This document shows, piece by piece, positions 26,039-36,264 of a DNA stretch of 64,000 nt. Both the position numbers and the translations under genes were made by a program. Location of the stretch: NCBI GenBank assembly GCA_016282745.1, contig JAEELL010000134.1:35582-99581 (forward strand), in the 5' to 3' direction. The first letter of the stretch is position 1, and every line of letters begins with the position of its first letter. The notes beneath the pieces were generated by a model. It made no database searches. It saw only the letters and a program-made list of their open reading frames with translations, and was not told the DNA's origin. This DNA is from Lachnospiraceae bacterium. Its GTDB lineage: Bacteria > Bacillota > Clostridia > Lachnospirales > Lachnospiraceae.

Positions 26039-29000
26039 TTACGGATTTACCAATATATTTTTCCAATCATATGGTATTTCAGCGTAATTTGGATCTACGA
26101 CTTTAAGTACATTATCGTAAATGTAAGTGTGTGCTGCGTAGTTAGTTGAAAGATTATTGTTATATAAATATTTGCAAAGATTAAAGTAGCTTAATTTATC
26201 GATATTGCTGTATACATAGCTTCCATCAGAGAGTTTTGCGTATACGCGGATTGCCATTCTCTTTGTAAATATTCCATTACTGTTATCTTTAAATTCCATT
26301 GTCATGGCGTAGGTAGATGAAGTAGGAGTAGTATTAAGTTGTGGCTGTTTGCCAAACTCCTCTGTTCCCGCAAAGTACTTTACATAGTTGTTTGAACTTC
26401 CCACATACATCTCATTGTCCTGAGCATAATCTGTCAGTGAATAAATAAGACCGCGCTCAACAACGGATTTATTGTTAATTGTTTTTTCTACTGTATAAAG
26501 TGTTCTCAAACCTTCAGCGTTGCGGCTCACCTGGAATCCGTTTACTTCAAGTTTATCTGAAACAGTGATTACATTTGGAGCCTCAGTTGGAACCTCAGTT
26601 GGAACTTCTGTAGGTGTTTCAGTTGGCTTTTCTGTCGGAGGTTCATAGTTAGGATCAATCAGTGAAACTGAAATACCAATGATATTTACACCACCCATTC
26701 CGCATACTAACTGAACTGTATTGCTATTTCCTGCATTTAAATCAATAAAGCAGGTCGATACTCCTGAATAATCTCCCCAACCTGTTGTTTTATTAAATTT
26801 CATAAAGTATCCGTCGCCGGTTCTGTCTCCTGAACTGTGAACAAGAGCAGTAGCACCGTCAGGTGTTCCGTAATATACGGTCAGAAGTGCCTTTCCGCCT
26901 TTACCGCCATTAATGTTGTTCCATGTGGCAGATGCACCCTCTATGTGAAGGTTTTCAATAACATTGTTACCTAATGTAGCCCCACCACTAATTGTTGCAG
27001 ACGATACAGCGTAATCGGTCTTTTCAGTAAAAATAGAAGTGTCAGGATTTACGTTAGAATTTTGCAAATCACTTGGATTTACATTGTCAACTGCGGCAAC
27101 CCCCTGTTTAGTCTGTGTTACAGTCTGAATTGAACCGTCACTGTTAAAGAATACCTCGTCTATACAAACATTTCTCAATGTTCCGTTTCCTGAAATTTCG
27201 CAGTTATGGTAGAACAAATACCAGTGTCCTTTGTATTCTGCGATAGAGCCGTGAGTTGTATCACAGCCTGTGCCGTTTAATACGATTCCGCCTTCTCTCC
27301 ATGGTCCGTAAGGAGAAGAAGCAGTTGAGTATCTCATAAGATTCTGTCCTGAAGTATTGTCTGCATACATTGCGTAGTAGGTTCCATTTCTCTTAAATAC
27401 CCACATTGCCTCATGGAAATCTGTCAGAGAACCGTCAATTTTGACAGGATTTTCAGCGAGCTGTGTCATGTTATCTTTAAGCTTTGCAACGTAGCAGTTT
27501 GCGCCACCACCTGTGTAGAGATAGTATGTTCCGTCGTCATCTTTAAATACACAAGGGTCAATATTTGTTACATATGGCGAACCATCTACAGTTTTGATAT
27601 AGCCATCATTTGCGCAGGTAAATCCGCTTGCCGGGCTGTTGCTTGTGGCAACACCGATTCTCCATGTACTGTTCCATAAATCTCCGGAACCTGTTGGATG
27701 TGGGAAATAGAAGTAGTATGTTCCGTTTTTGTAAGCTGCATCAGGAGCCCACATAAATCCACCTTCAGGTCTTCCCCAGGAAACATCGGAAGATGAGAGA
27801 ATTTCGCCTTCATCTTTCCAGGTAACCATGTTGTCTGAAGAGAATACGTGATATTTGTCCATAAGGTCACATCCTCTTGAAGGAAAGATGTCGTGTGATG
27901 CGTAGATATAAATCTTTCCGTCAGCCCATACATGAGCAGAAGGATCAGCTGTAAACATAGAAGTGAGGACAGGATTTCCTGCGTAATATGTTTCACCGTT
28001 ATTAGAATTATTTTCATTATCTGAATCTTCTATAATGATGTTGTCAAAGTAACTCTCAAAGTTTCCGGCAACTCCGTCGTAGCGAATAGCGATTCCTGTT
28101 ATTGTCTTACCTTCCAGTGAAGGTGTTCCAAATGTATAAGAAACATCATTCCATGAACCTGTCTGATTTTGTTTTGTGAGCAGGTTTTGATTTGTTGAAC
28201 TGATATAAGTTCCGTCGCTTAAAACAAGATCAACAGATGTATTCTTTCCAAGGTTATTAACCGGATAAACAGAGTATGATAACTTCATTCCGTTTGTAAT
28301 CTTAATAGCAGTTTCTGAGATTCTGTATGCGTAAGATGAATTTTCTGAAGTAGCATTACCTTTTGTTGAGGCAACATAATTTCCGGTCTTTGCATTGTTT
28401 GTCTGTTTGATTTCAGTTGTTGCCGATACATTGTTTGCAAAAAACTGTGTGTTGTTTTTGAAACATGGATCAACAGGATAATTGCCGTTGTACTGAGATT
28501 CTGCACAGTTTACGTACATACTCTCAAAACTGTTTCTGTAGTAAATCGGTCCAAGAGAATGAGCAACAGGCACATTTCTTACTGCATTGCGCTCGCCCTT
28601 AACCATCTTTACAGCTTCGCCTGCAACTCTTAACTGATAATCAGAAGAGAGCCAGTAGCCGTCACAGCTTGCAGTTACAAAATACTGGTCTGTAGGAATA
28701 TCAAAATAGTCGCTGGCGTTCTTTGCAATGGCAGTACCTTCATCGTACTCATCAAACATTGCTATATAGAAAGCGTCGACACCTAACTGTTTTAATTTAT
28801 AAGCCTGATACCAGAATAACTGTCCGGCATTTCTTGGAATCATATTCGGCTTTCCATTTAGCCACAATGTCCATGAGAATCCTGAGAATACAACAGGATA
28901 GTAGTCCATATTGTTGTTTTTACAGTAGTTTAAATCCGGTTCCAAATTATATCTGTAAACAGAATCAACGCCTGCCTCATCGCCAAGAGCACCAACATAC

Positions 29001-30361
29001 CAAGGTGAAATCATATCTGCCTGGTTGTAAATGTCAATGTAATTGCTCTGACTTCTCCAGTCTCTTGGAACACCAAGAATAACGTAACATCCTCTGTCAT
29101 GGAAGAAGTTTACGATTTCCTGATAGTCGACACGTCTGCTTGGACGGGTATTTTCAACATCACCGAAACCAAATCCCCAAACGCAAACAACAGGTTTTCC
29201 GTTGTAAGTTGCATATGAATTTGAATCAAGCATTTTTATTGACTGTTCAATGTTGTAAACCCAGTCAAATTCCATGTCTTTTACATAAGAACTGATTGAA
29301 GTAGTATCGTTAGTGTCAGTAATCTGCGAGCCTCCGCTAATGTCATACATTACATACAAGAGTCTGTTGTTGTTTTCAGCGGCCCTCTGAATTCTGTATA
29401 ACTGAGAAGTAGTGGGAGACTTTGTGATTGTTCTTCCTGTAAGACCTCCTACAAATCTCTGAATGGCAGCACCGTCGATTCCGTATTCTCTCATCCAGCG
29501 AAAATGAGTATCAATAACATCAGTTGTATTTGAGTCAAACAGTTTTGATGTCTCTCCGCTTCCAAGATTTGCAAATCCGGTCTGGGCAAGAGAACTGTCG
29601 TCGTATTCACTTACGTCAGGATAAATATCAATGGAAATCTTATTTGGCCTTGGCCAGTTAGTACCGTCTGCGTCTGCAGAACCGTTTGCATAATGCTGCC
29701 ATGAGTTGTATTTTCCACCTGTACCAAACCACCCCTGATATCCTGCAAATGATTTGCCTTTGAACTCTGAAACAGAAGTGTTTCTGTTTAAGTGAACAAC
29801 AGGTTCAGTTTTGGGATTGACAGACTGTTTTGTGACACTGAGTCTGGAGATAGAAGTTCCTTTGCTTCCGCGTCCCCAGATTCTGAAATCGCAGCCTCCG
29901 TTTTGTGCTTTTCTGAAACTTGCATCTTCAAGACAGACAGTAGTAGTAATCCAGGTATTGGAATTGGAAGTATTTATGGTAGCCTGTCTGTAATTATCAT
30001 TGTTAAGTGCGTTGTACTGAAGCTGGAATCCGTCAGTCCCCTCATCAAAATAAGTTATTTCAACAAAAAGGTTATTGTCGCTTGAAGTGATAGAGTTGTT
30101 AGTCGCTTTAAAATAAGCATATTTGTTGTTGTCAATATGACGACATGTAACTCCGCCTTTTGAAGTTGAATAGGTGTAGGATTCATAGTTTGGATTTGAA
30201 TCATCTACAAAAGAAAGGTTGCTAGTCTGAATGCCTGAAGTAAAATCCGCGTAGGCAGATATTTCTGCTCCGGAAATCACATTTGACTCAGGCTGTGTCA
30301 TTCCACAGGTAGAAGTGACTACAAGTGAAAGCACAAGAAAATGAGTGAATAATTTTCGCAT
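26039..30361 (-). CDS. Secreted multidomain glycosidase: GH99-like + GH43 + CBM
   Basis: Secreted enzyme of 1440 residues. Order: signal peptide (1 to about 37); a beta-sandwich, CBM-like module (about 40-185); a GH71/GH99-like domain (about 195-610) starting FAGYQGWFGTGG and holding FRWMREYGIDGAAIQRFVGG; a second carbohydrate-binding-like domain (about 650-785); a five-bladed GH43 domain (about 792-1090) with Asp806 (TADPSAHVW) as base, IDPCVFKDDDG for the pKa-modulating Asp, and Glu984 (DFHEAMW) as acid; a CBM6-like domain (about 1113-1235); a Pro/Thr linker; and a C-terminal module (about 1262-1440) shared with the chitinase at 56219-59917. GH43 enzymes act on arabinan or xylan side chains; the GH99-like domain suggests a mannan or other glycan. 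GGAG precedes the ATG. No anchor motif (LPXTG, SLH) is seen. Confidence 0.85.
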   Translation of the reverse strand: MRKLFTHFLVLSLVVTSTCGMTQPESNVISGAEISAYADFTSGIQTSNLSFVDDSNPNYESYTYSTSKGGVTCRHIDNNKYAYFKATNNSITSSDNNLFVEITYFDEGTDGFQLQYNALNNDNYRQATINTSNSNTWITTTVCLEDASFRKAQNGGCDFRIWGRGSKGTSISRLSVTKQSVNPKTEPVVHLNRNTSVSEFKGKSFAGYQGWFGTGGKYNSWQHYANGSADADGTNWPRPNKISIDIYPDVSEYDDSSLAQTGFANLGSGETSKLFDSNTTDVIDTHFRWMREYGIDGAAIQRFVGGLTGRTITKSPTTSQLYRIQRAAENNNRLLYVMYDISGGSQITDTNDTTSISSYVKDMEFDWVYNIEQSIKMLDSNSYATYNGKPVVCVWGFGFGDVENTRPSRRVDYQEIVNFFHDRGCYVILGVPRDWRSQSNYIDIYNQADMISPWYVGALGDEAGVDSVYRYNLEPDLNYCKNNNMDYYPVVFSGFSWTLWLNGKPNMIPRNAGQLFWYQAYKLKQLGVDAFYIAMFDEYDEGTAIAKNASDYFDIPTDQYFVTASCDGYWLSSDYQLRVAGEAVKMVKGERNAVRNVPVAHSLGPIYYRNSFESMYVNCAESQYNGNYPVDPCFKNNTQFFANNVSATTEIKQTNNAKTGNYVASTKGNATSENSSYAYRISETAIKITNGMKLSYSVYPVNNLGKNTSVDLVLSDGTYISSTNQNLLTKQNQTGSWNDVSYTFGTPSLEGKTITGIAIRYDGVAGNFESYFDNIIIEDSDNENNSNNGETYYAGNPVLTSMFTADPSAHVWADGKIYIYASHDIFPSRGCDLMDKYHVFSSDNMVTWKDEGEILSSSDVSWGRPEGGFMWAPDAAYKNGTYYFYFPHPTGSGDLWNSTWRIGVATSNSPASGFTCANDGYIKTVDGSPYVTNIDPCVFKDDDGTYYLYTGGGANCYVAKLKDNMTQLAENPVKIDGSLTDFHEAMWVFKRNGTYYAMYADNTSGQNLMRYSTASSPYGPWREGGIVLNGTGCDTTHGSIAEYKGHWYLFYHNCEISGNGTLRNVCIDEVFFNSDGSIQTVTQTKQGVAAVDNVNPSDLQNSNVNPDTSIFTEKTDYAVSSATISGGATLGNNVIENLHIEGASATWNNINGGKGGKALLTVYYGTPDGATALVHSSGDRTGDGYFMKFNKTTGWGDYSGVSTCFIDLNAGNSNTVQLVCGMGGVNIIGISVSLIDPNYEPPTEKPTETPTEVPTEVPTEAPNVITVSDKLEVNGFQVSRNAEGLRTLYTVEKTINNKSVVERGLIYSLTDYAQDNEMYVGSSNNYVKYFAGTEEFGKQPQLNTTPTSSTYAMTMEFKDNSNGIFTKRMAIRVYAKLSDGSYVYSNIDKLSYFNLCKYLYNNNLSTNYAAHTYIYDNVLKVVDPNYAEIPYDWKNILVNP

Positions 30362-30886
30362 TGTGATTCTCCTTTAACATTAAAATTTTAAAATGATTAA
30401 TAATAATCAATAACGATTAAAAATAATTAGATTGTTAGACTGTGCATTTAGTTTAACGTTCAATGCCACATATTTTTAACAATGTTAATTTTGTTAAAAA
30501 CATTAATAATAAACCCGTTCCTTAAATCACACAGATTATAGCATGACTTATTTTTGCTAACAAGATTCAATTGCCTGAAAAATATTAAAAAGTGGAGTTT
30601 TTTTATAAAAGTGTTTTTAGATATAAGTGGGATTTTTTAGTGAAGTAAAATAAGTATCAGATAAAAATATTTTTATTGGGAAAACTTGAAAAACGTGAAA
30701 AATCAAGGAAAATTATATAATTAAGTATAGTTTAAAATGACAAAAATGTTAATAATCTACATCTCTTTGATTAATAATATCCATCCTTAAAGATTATTGC
30801 AACTTGAATGTAGAATGTAAAATGCAGAACGGAGATTAAGACAGGTAGATTTTTTGAAGTTGTTAAGTGTAATATGTGAAGAAGTG
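30362..30886. other. AT-rich gap between the divergent GH43 and S8 genes
   Basis: About 500 bases without a credible gene. It is very AT-rich and holds repeated TTAATAATAA-type runs and a loose inverted repeat around TTAATTTTGTTAA (near 30486-30500). It must contain the promoter of the GH43 gene, but I could not point to one with confidence. The S8 gene promoter is at its right edge. Confidence 0.5.
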
Positions 30887-30895
30887 TGATATAAT
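30887..30895 (+). promoter_or_regulatory. Extended -10 of the S8 peptidase promoter
   Basis: TGATATAAT gives a TATAAT (30890-30895) with an upstream TG; the -35 region (GTGTAA, 30867-30872) is poor, as often with extended -10 promoters. Confidence 0.5.
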
Positions 30896-30941
30896 CAAAT
30901 TTAAGGTGGTAATCGGTACAAACTTTGAACAGGAGGTATTT

Positions 30942-33900
30942 ATGAAAAAAATATTTAAGTCAATGTTGGCAGTTAGTATGTCAGCAAGTTTAGTTGTTTC
31001 AGCTATTCCGGCCAATGCAGCAGCCTTTAATGCAAGTGGACATAATAATGCTGATGACAACAAAGTTACTCTCGAAAAGGGCGTTGAGTACGCTGAGGGA
31101 GAAGCAATCATTATGTACTATAACGATGTTATCAGTACAAAATCACTCATGAAAGATAAAGATTTCTCGATTGAGAAAACTTATGATTTCAATAATATTA
31201 ATAGCAAGAAGTATGCCAAAAAAAGTGCGGATGGAAAGCGTGGAAATAATATTTCGGTTTCAGTAATAAAATCAAACAAACTTTCTACAATTGATTTGCT
31301 TAAGAAACTTAAGGAAAAAAAGCAGCTTATCAGTATTACACCTAATTACAAAGAGCACGCACTTGATACTGATGATGCTTTTTCAAATTATCAGTGGGCG
31401 TTAGATAATAAAGGACAGCAAGCAGGAAGTGCTGGATTAGATATCAATGCTGATTATGAAGGAATTACTGATCAATCAGAATCAAAAGAAAAAGTAGTAG
31501 CTATTATTGATACCGGTGTTGATTATGAACATGAGGATCTTCAGGATGTTATGTGGGAAAATCCATTTACGTCTTACAATTTATCAGGAGAGCATGGATA
31601 TGATTTTGTAAATTTTGATGAAGAACCTATTGATGACAATGGTCATGGAACACATTGCGCAGGTATTATCAGAGCCCTTGCAAATAATGAGACAGGTATT
31701 GCAGGAGTTTCTCAAAGTGATAATGTAAAGATTATGGCACTTAAGTTTCTTGATGAAGATGGTTCTGGATACAATGACGGCGAAATAGGTGCACTCAATT
31801 ATATCTATAGAGCTCAACAACTTGGTGTCAATATCGTATCAATTAACTGTTCATATGGCGGTGGTGGCGCCAGTGATATTGTTAAGACTCTCATCAATAT
31901 GATAGGAGAAAAAGGAGCATTGTTTGCAATGGCTGCCGGAAATGAGTCTAATTACAATGATGCCAATCCGGTTTATCCTTGTTCTTATGACAGTGATTAC
32001 ATAGTATCAGTAGCAGCATCAAATGAAAAAGATGAGCTTGCAGCATTCTCTAACTATGGTGAGTCATTAGTTGATGTAGCTGCACCGGGAACTACTATAT
32101 TATCTACAGTTTCATATGAGTGCTTTAATCCAATCATATATGATGAAGCAAAATTAGCAGATCTTGCATCAGTGTATGAATCTTTTGATGATGATAAGAA
32201 TTTAGTGCAGATTATTGGCAATGATGGATACATCGATGTAGAGACAGATGAGAACGATATCAAATGGGGATATAGCACAGATGGTGAAGGAGAAGTTTCT
32301 GTTTCTTATACAGACGAAGAGTTTTTTGGAGAGAATGATAACAACAAATCATTAAAAGTTTCTATTTCAGGTGCTCAATATGGAGAAAAATATGATATTT
32401 ATTTTCCGTATGATGTCGAAAAATCAGAGTCTCCTATTTATAGTACAATTGCTCTTAGAGGAAAGGCTATAGAGGGTGAATATGGAGATGCAGGAGAAGC
32501 AGTAGCATTAGTATATGATAAAGAACTTGACGAAGATGGATTGTGTAATATTGATGTAGACGAAGATGAGTATATGGGATATGCACTGCTTGAAAAAGAC
32601 ACTAATTATTGGGGCTTTGCAAGTAAACAGGCAGTTGAAAGTGTTAAAGAAGCACAGAAAAGAAGTTTGGTGATAGAAATTACTATTGACGAAGAAGGTG
32701 AATTTTGCTGTTATTTCGATGCATTTGGTACTAGTAAAGAAAATGCAGACATTGAAGAATTTGGAAAGTATGATTTCTATAATGGAACATCAATGGCAAC
32801 ACCTCATGTGACCGGTGCTATCGCCGTTTTGGCCGGAATGTATCCTGACAAAACACCTACTGAGTTAAAGCAGGTAATTATTGGTTCAACAAGAAAGAGT
32901 GATGCTTTGACATCTAAATGTGTGTCCGGAGGAGTGATTGATTTTTCAAAGATTAATAATCTTTCTTCATACGTTGAAAAGGTAGAGTTGGATAGCAATA
33001 AAAATGTTGTTTTAAAAGGTGGCTTCTTTGAAGAAGGAACAGTCAGTGTCAATGGAAAGAATGCTGACATATTGAATCGAGATACATCATCTATCACTCT
33101 TGATACAGATAAGTTACCTAAAAATGCTACAATTACTGTTTCTTATGATACAGGAGATGCAGTTTTTGAAAGAAAGCTTTACACACTGGATGGTAAAAAC
33201 TTAAATGTTGTAGAAAATGAAGGCTTTGACATATATGATTGGAACAAATTGATTTCAACAGGAAATGAATTAGTGTATCTTTCAGATAGTGACGGAATAC
33301 AAATAGGAAAAATACCTGATGATGTTAATGAGCCTATTCAGTGGGAAACACGTGACAGCAAACTTACACTTGATTTGTTTGGAATGGTTGGTATGTCGGA
33401 AAAATCTGTTGAAATTCAATCTCCAACATATTTTAAAGGAAGTATATATTGTATAGCTCATGCCGGAATAGATTTTGCCGAGATATTTGGTCTTGTCAAA
33501 TATGACATTGAGAAAGATGAGTGGAAGTTTATTAAAGAAATTGAGTCACATAATCCGTATTCTCAAAGCAGACTTATTTCATATAACAATAATCTTTATT
33601 ATATCGAAGATCAAAATGATTTCGCTGAACCAATTGAAGATGAACCAATAGATGCTGAACCAATTGAAGATGAACCAATAGATGGTGATCCTATAGATGG
33701 TGAACCAATAGATGGTGATGATTTAGACGAATTTGAATTTGAATACAAGGTTTATAAGATTGATGAGTCGGAGAGTGGAAAAACTGAATTTGTTGAGACT
33801 CAGGATTTAGGAACTGTTCCGGGTATAGATATATATTATATGTATCAGGTTGGCGATAAGTTAGTTGTTACAATGAACCTTGATTTTGATTACGATGAGA

Positions 33901-35036
33901 AGACTGATACAGATTTGCAAGTAATAGCGCCAAACTGGATTTTTGATGGCAAAGAGTGGAAGAAACAGAGTACCACAGTAGAAGTACCTTATTTGTACAG
34001 TGAAGAGTCTTTAGATGATGTTCAGGTCAGTGTTATTAATGATGGATTGCTAATATCAGGAATTAGAGCAGAAGGATATGGAGATATATTCATTTATGAT
34101 ATTAACACAGACACATACAGAGGAGCCGGATATGTATTAGACAAGAAGTCATTAAAGGAAGAAGGTATTCAGTACGTTCTTGCAGCACCTGTTAAGGATA
34201 GAGTATATTTGATTGGTAGTATGATGGATGACTCCTTTAGTCTGTTCTCAGAAGATATTCTGGAAAAATACCATAATATCAAAGAAGATGGTGGCTTTGA
34301 TGATCTTCTATTACTTATTCTTTTAATGCTGTTAGGCGGAGATGGCGAAGAGAGTGAACCTGTTAAAATGTTCGAGTATAGTATTCCTGTTGATTCAGTT
34401 TTCGAAAAAGTAGCAGTTAATGACATCGAAGGTGTTGATGTCGAAGGTACAGGTTATTATTATCCGGGCGAAACAATCACACTTACATTCAGTCCGAAAG
34501 AAGGATATGATCTTAATGCTATAACTGTTAACGGAGAAGTACTTGTAAAGAATCCGGCAACAGGAAAATTCGAATATACTGCAACTGTCGAAAATATTAA
34601 AAAGGGAATCAAGATTGAACCAAAGGTAGTTAAAAAGACAGATGATTCTAATAAGGATAATAACAAAGAGCAGGCAACAACACAGACTCAGACAACAGCG
34701 CAGGCTCAGACAACAGCGCAGGCTCAGACAACTACACAAAAAGCTGATACTACTTTGAACAGAGTTAAGATAAAGAAAGCTAAACGTAGTTCTAACGGAA
34801 AGACAATAAAAATAAAATTGTCAAAAATTACTAAAGCAAAGGGATATCAGATTAAATATTCTACATCAAAGAAATTTACTAAGAAGACCACTAAGACAAA
34901 GTATTCTAAAAAGATAAATGTCACATTAAAGAAGCTTAAAGCTAAGAAAAAATACTATATTAAGGTCAGAGAATATGTAACTGTTAATGGAAAGAAAAAA
35001 TATGGTAAGTGGTCTAAAAAGAAAACTATCAAATAG
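30942..35036 (+). CDS. Large secreted subtilisin-like (S8) serine peptidase
   Basis: Secreted protease of 1364 residues. Signal peptide 1 to about 27 (ending ANAAA), a prodomain (about 35-140), and the S8 catalytic domain with Asp190 (IIDTGVDYEHEDL), His235 (GHGTHCAGI), the oxyanion Asn (AAGNES) and Ser617 (NGTSMATPH). The His-Ser interval of about 380 residues is far above the normal size because a beta-rich acidic domain (about 395-595) is inserted. After it come an IPT-like domain, a propeller-like region, an acidic EPID repeat (about 895-930), a Big-type domain, TTAQAQ repeats and a very Lys-rich FN3-like end (about 1268-1364). ATG 30942 has AGGAGG seven bases upstream; the in-frame ATG at 30876 overlaps the promoter and is rejected. 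It likely degrades extracellular protein. Confidence 0.88.
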   Translation: MKKIFKSMLAVSMSASLVVSAIPANAAAFNASGHNNADDNKVTLEKGVEYAEGEAIIMYYNDVISTKSLMKDKDFSIEKTYDFNNINSKKYAKKSADGKRGNNISVSVIKSNKLSTIDLLKKLKEKKQLISITPNYKEHALDTDDAFSNYQWALDNKGQQAGSAGLDINADYEGITDQSESKEKVVAIIDTGVDYEHEDLQDVMWENPFTSYNLSGEHGYDFVNFDEEPIDDNGHGTHCAGIIRALANNETGIAGVSQSDNVKIMALKFLDEDGSGYNDGEIGALNYIYRAQQLGVNIVSINCSYGGGGASDIVKTLINMIGEKGALFAMAAGNESNYNDANPVYPCSYDSDYIVSVAASNEKDELAAFSNYGESLVDVAAPGTTILSTVSYECFNPIIYDEAKLADLASVYESFDDDKNLVQIIGNDGYIDVETDENDIKWGYSTDGEGEVSVSYTDEEFFGENDNNKSLKVSISGAQYGEKYDIYFPYDVEKSESPIYSTIALRGKAIEGEYGDAGEAVALVYDKELDEDGLCNIDVDEDEYMGYALLEKDTNYWGFASKQAVESVKEAQKRSLVIEITIDEEGEFCCYFDAFGTSKENADIEEFGKYDFYNGTSMATPHVTGAIAVLAGMYPDKTPTELKQVIIGSTRKSDALTSKCVSGGVIDFSKINNLSSYVEKVELDSNKNVVLKGGFFEEGTVSVNGKNADILNRDTSSITLDTDKLPKNATITVSYDTGDAVFERKLYTLDGKNLNVVENEGFDIYDWNKLISTGNELVYLSDSDGIQIGKIPDDVNEPIQWETRDSKLTLDLFGMVGMSEKSVEIQSPTYFKGSIYCIAHAGIDFAEIFGLVKYDIEKDEWKFIKEIESHNPYSQSRLISYNNNLYYIEDQNDFAEPIEDEPIDAEPIEDEPIDGDPIDGEPIDGDDLDEFEFEYKVYKIDESESGKTEFVETQDLGTVPGIDIYYMYQVGDKLVVTMNLDFDYDEKTDTDLQVIAPNWIFDGKEWKKQSTTVEVPYLYSEESLDDVQVSVINDGLLISGIRAEGYGDIFIYDINTDTYRGAGYVLDKKSLKEEGIQYVLAAPVKDRVYLIGSMMDDSFSLFSEDILEKYHNIKEDGGFDDLLLLILLMLLGGDGEESEPVKMFEYSIPVDSVFEKVAVNDIEGVDVEGTGYYYPGETITLTFSPKEGYDLNAITVNGEVLVKNPATGKFEYTATVENIKKGIKIEPKVVKKTDDSNKDNNKEQATTQTQTTAQAQTTAQAQTTTQKADTTLNRVKIKKAKRSSNGKTIKIKLSKITKAKGYQIKYSTSKKFTKKTTKTKYSKKINVTLKKLKAKKKYYIKVREYVTVNGKKKYGKWSKKKTIK
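33625..33720 (+). repeat. In-frame acidic repeat in the S8 gene
   Basis: The DNA repeats units of 12 and 24 bases (GAACCAATTGAAGATGAACC and GAACCAATAGATGGTGAT types) that encode EPIEDEPIDAEP-like acidic tandem residues. Copy number is likely variable. Confidence 0.8.
34675..34740 (+). repeat. In-frame TTAQAQ repeat in the S8 gene
   Basis: An 18-base unit (ACAACAGCGCAGGCTCAG) is repeated about three times and encodes a TTAQAQ linker before the C-terminal FN3-like domain. Confidence 0.8.
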
Positions 35037-35061
35037 TTTTAAGTTATTATTTTAGAATAAC

Positions 35062-35100
35062 AAAAAAGAGAGACGGTTCGTAATGAACCGTCTCTTATTT
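35062..35100. terminator. Bidirectional terminator
   Basis: AGAGACGGTTC/GAACCGTCTCT with a GTAAT loop, A-run before and T-rich stretch after. It separates the S8 gene (+) from buk (-). Confidence 0.88.
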
Positions 35101-35110
35101 TGGTTATTTT

Positions 35111-36175
35111 TTAATATTCCATTGCTTTTTCTTCGCCTGTCATAACTCTTAATGCACCCTGTGCAAGTGCGAGTAATTCATCTTCACCGGGATATACAGT
35201 AACAGGAGCAATCCAATCAACTGCAGCCTTCATTGTTTCCTGGGTGATTGCGTTGTAAGCAATACCACCTGTCAAGATAATCTGGTCAACTTTTCCACCA
35301 AGAACTACGGCCATAGCACCGATTTCTTTTTCTAACTGGTAGTGGAAAGCATCCATAACAAGTTTAGCCTTTGGATCAGTCTCTGCCATCTTTACTAAGT
35401 CTCTCATATCGTTTGTTCCAACGTAAGCATTGAAACCACCGTTACCGTTGATCATCTTACCGATTTCAGCCTGTGTATATTTTCCACTGAAGCAAAGCTT
35501 CATAAGACCACCTGATGGAAGTCCGCCGGCTCTCTCTGGAGAGAATGGACCGTCACCGTCAAGGGCATTTGCAACATCGATAATCTTACCTGCCTTGTGA
35601 GCACCAACTGAAACACCGCCACCCATGTGAACAACGATTAAGTTTAAGTCCTCATAAGCTTTTCCAGTTTCCTTTGCATATCTCTTAGCAACAGCTTTCT
35701 GATTTAAAGCATGGAAAATAGAAATTCTTGGAATCTCAGGATGTCCTGAAAGTCTTGCAACGTCCTGCAACTCATCAACAACTACAGGGTCAACGATGTA
35801 TGAAGGAACACCTGTCTCATCAGCGATTTCTTTTGCAAGAATACCACCGAGGTTAGAAGCGTGCTGTCCCTGTCTTCCAATCTTTAAGTCCTCGAGAAGT
35901 TCAGGAGTAGTAGCGTATGTACCACCTGGGATTGGCTTTAATAAACCACCACGGCCAACTACTACATCGATATCAGAAAGGTTAACACCTTTTTCTTTTA
36001 ATACATCAAGAATAACGTTCTTTCTGAAATCCTTCTGATCATAAATTGTATCGTACTGAGCGATTTCCTCAGTTGAATGTCTGAGAGTTTCTTCCATAAG
36101 CTGTGTTTCGTCTTCATAAACACCAATCTTAGTAGAAGTAGAACCCGGATTGATAATTAAAATCTTGTATGACAT
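35111..36175 (-). CDS. buk: Butyrate kinase
   Basis: Converts butyryl phosphate and ADP to butyrate and ATP, the last step of this butyrate route. 354 residues of the ASKHA fold: N-terminal [18 protein letters not shown] (phosphate 1), [30 protein letters not shown] (phosphate 2, about 180-196), ERAGGLPSG (about 220-228) and the ILTGGIAYN adenosine motif (about 300-308). These features separate butyrate kinase from acetate kinase. GGAG is eight bases before the ATG. It lies 89 bases downstream of ptb with a hairpin in the gap. Confidence 0.95.
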   Translation of the reverse strand: MSYKILIINPGSTSTKIGVYEDETQLMEETLRHSTEEIAQYDTIYDQKDFRKNVILDVLKEKGVNLSDIDVVVGRGGLLKPIPGGTYATTPELLEDLKIGRQGQHASNLGGILAKEIADETGVPSYIVDPVVVDELQDVARLSGHPEIPRISIFHALNQKAVAKRYAKETGKAYEDLNLIVVHMGGGVSVGAHKAGKIIDVANALDGDGPFSPERAGGLPSGGLMKLCFSGKYTQAEIGKMINGNGGFNAYVGTNDMRDLVKMAETDPKAKLVMDAFHYQLEKEIGAMAVVLGGKVDQIILTGGIAYNAITQETMKAAVDWIAPVTVYPGEDELLALAQGALRVMTGEEKAMEY

Positions 36176-36212
36176 AATAATCTCCTTATCTATTTTTATA
36201 TTTTGGTTTTAC

Positions 36213-36261
36213 TATTCGCTAACATTAATGACTAGTAAATTTTAAATATTAATTGGCGAAT
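36213..36261 (-). other. Intercistronic hairpin, ptb-buk
   Basis: TATTCGC...ATTAAT and ATTAAT...GCGAATA pair across a loop, giving a bulged stem of about 13 bp between ptb and buk. It has no T-run and may tune the relative level of the two messages. Confidence 0.55.
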
Positions 36262-36264
36262 ATA

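Noticed and set aside
29792..30085. Plus-strand ORF of 97 codons opposite the GH43 gene
   Set aside because: It lies fully inside the antisense of a well supported gene, has no ribosome site and a random-looking composition.
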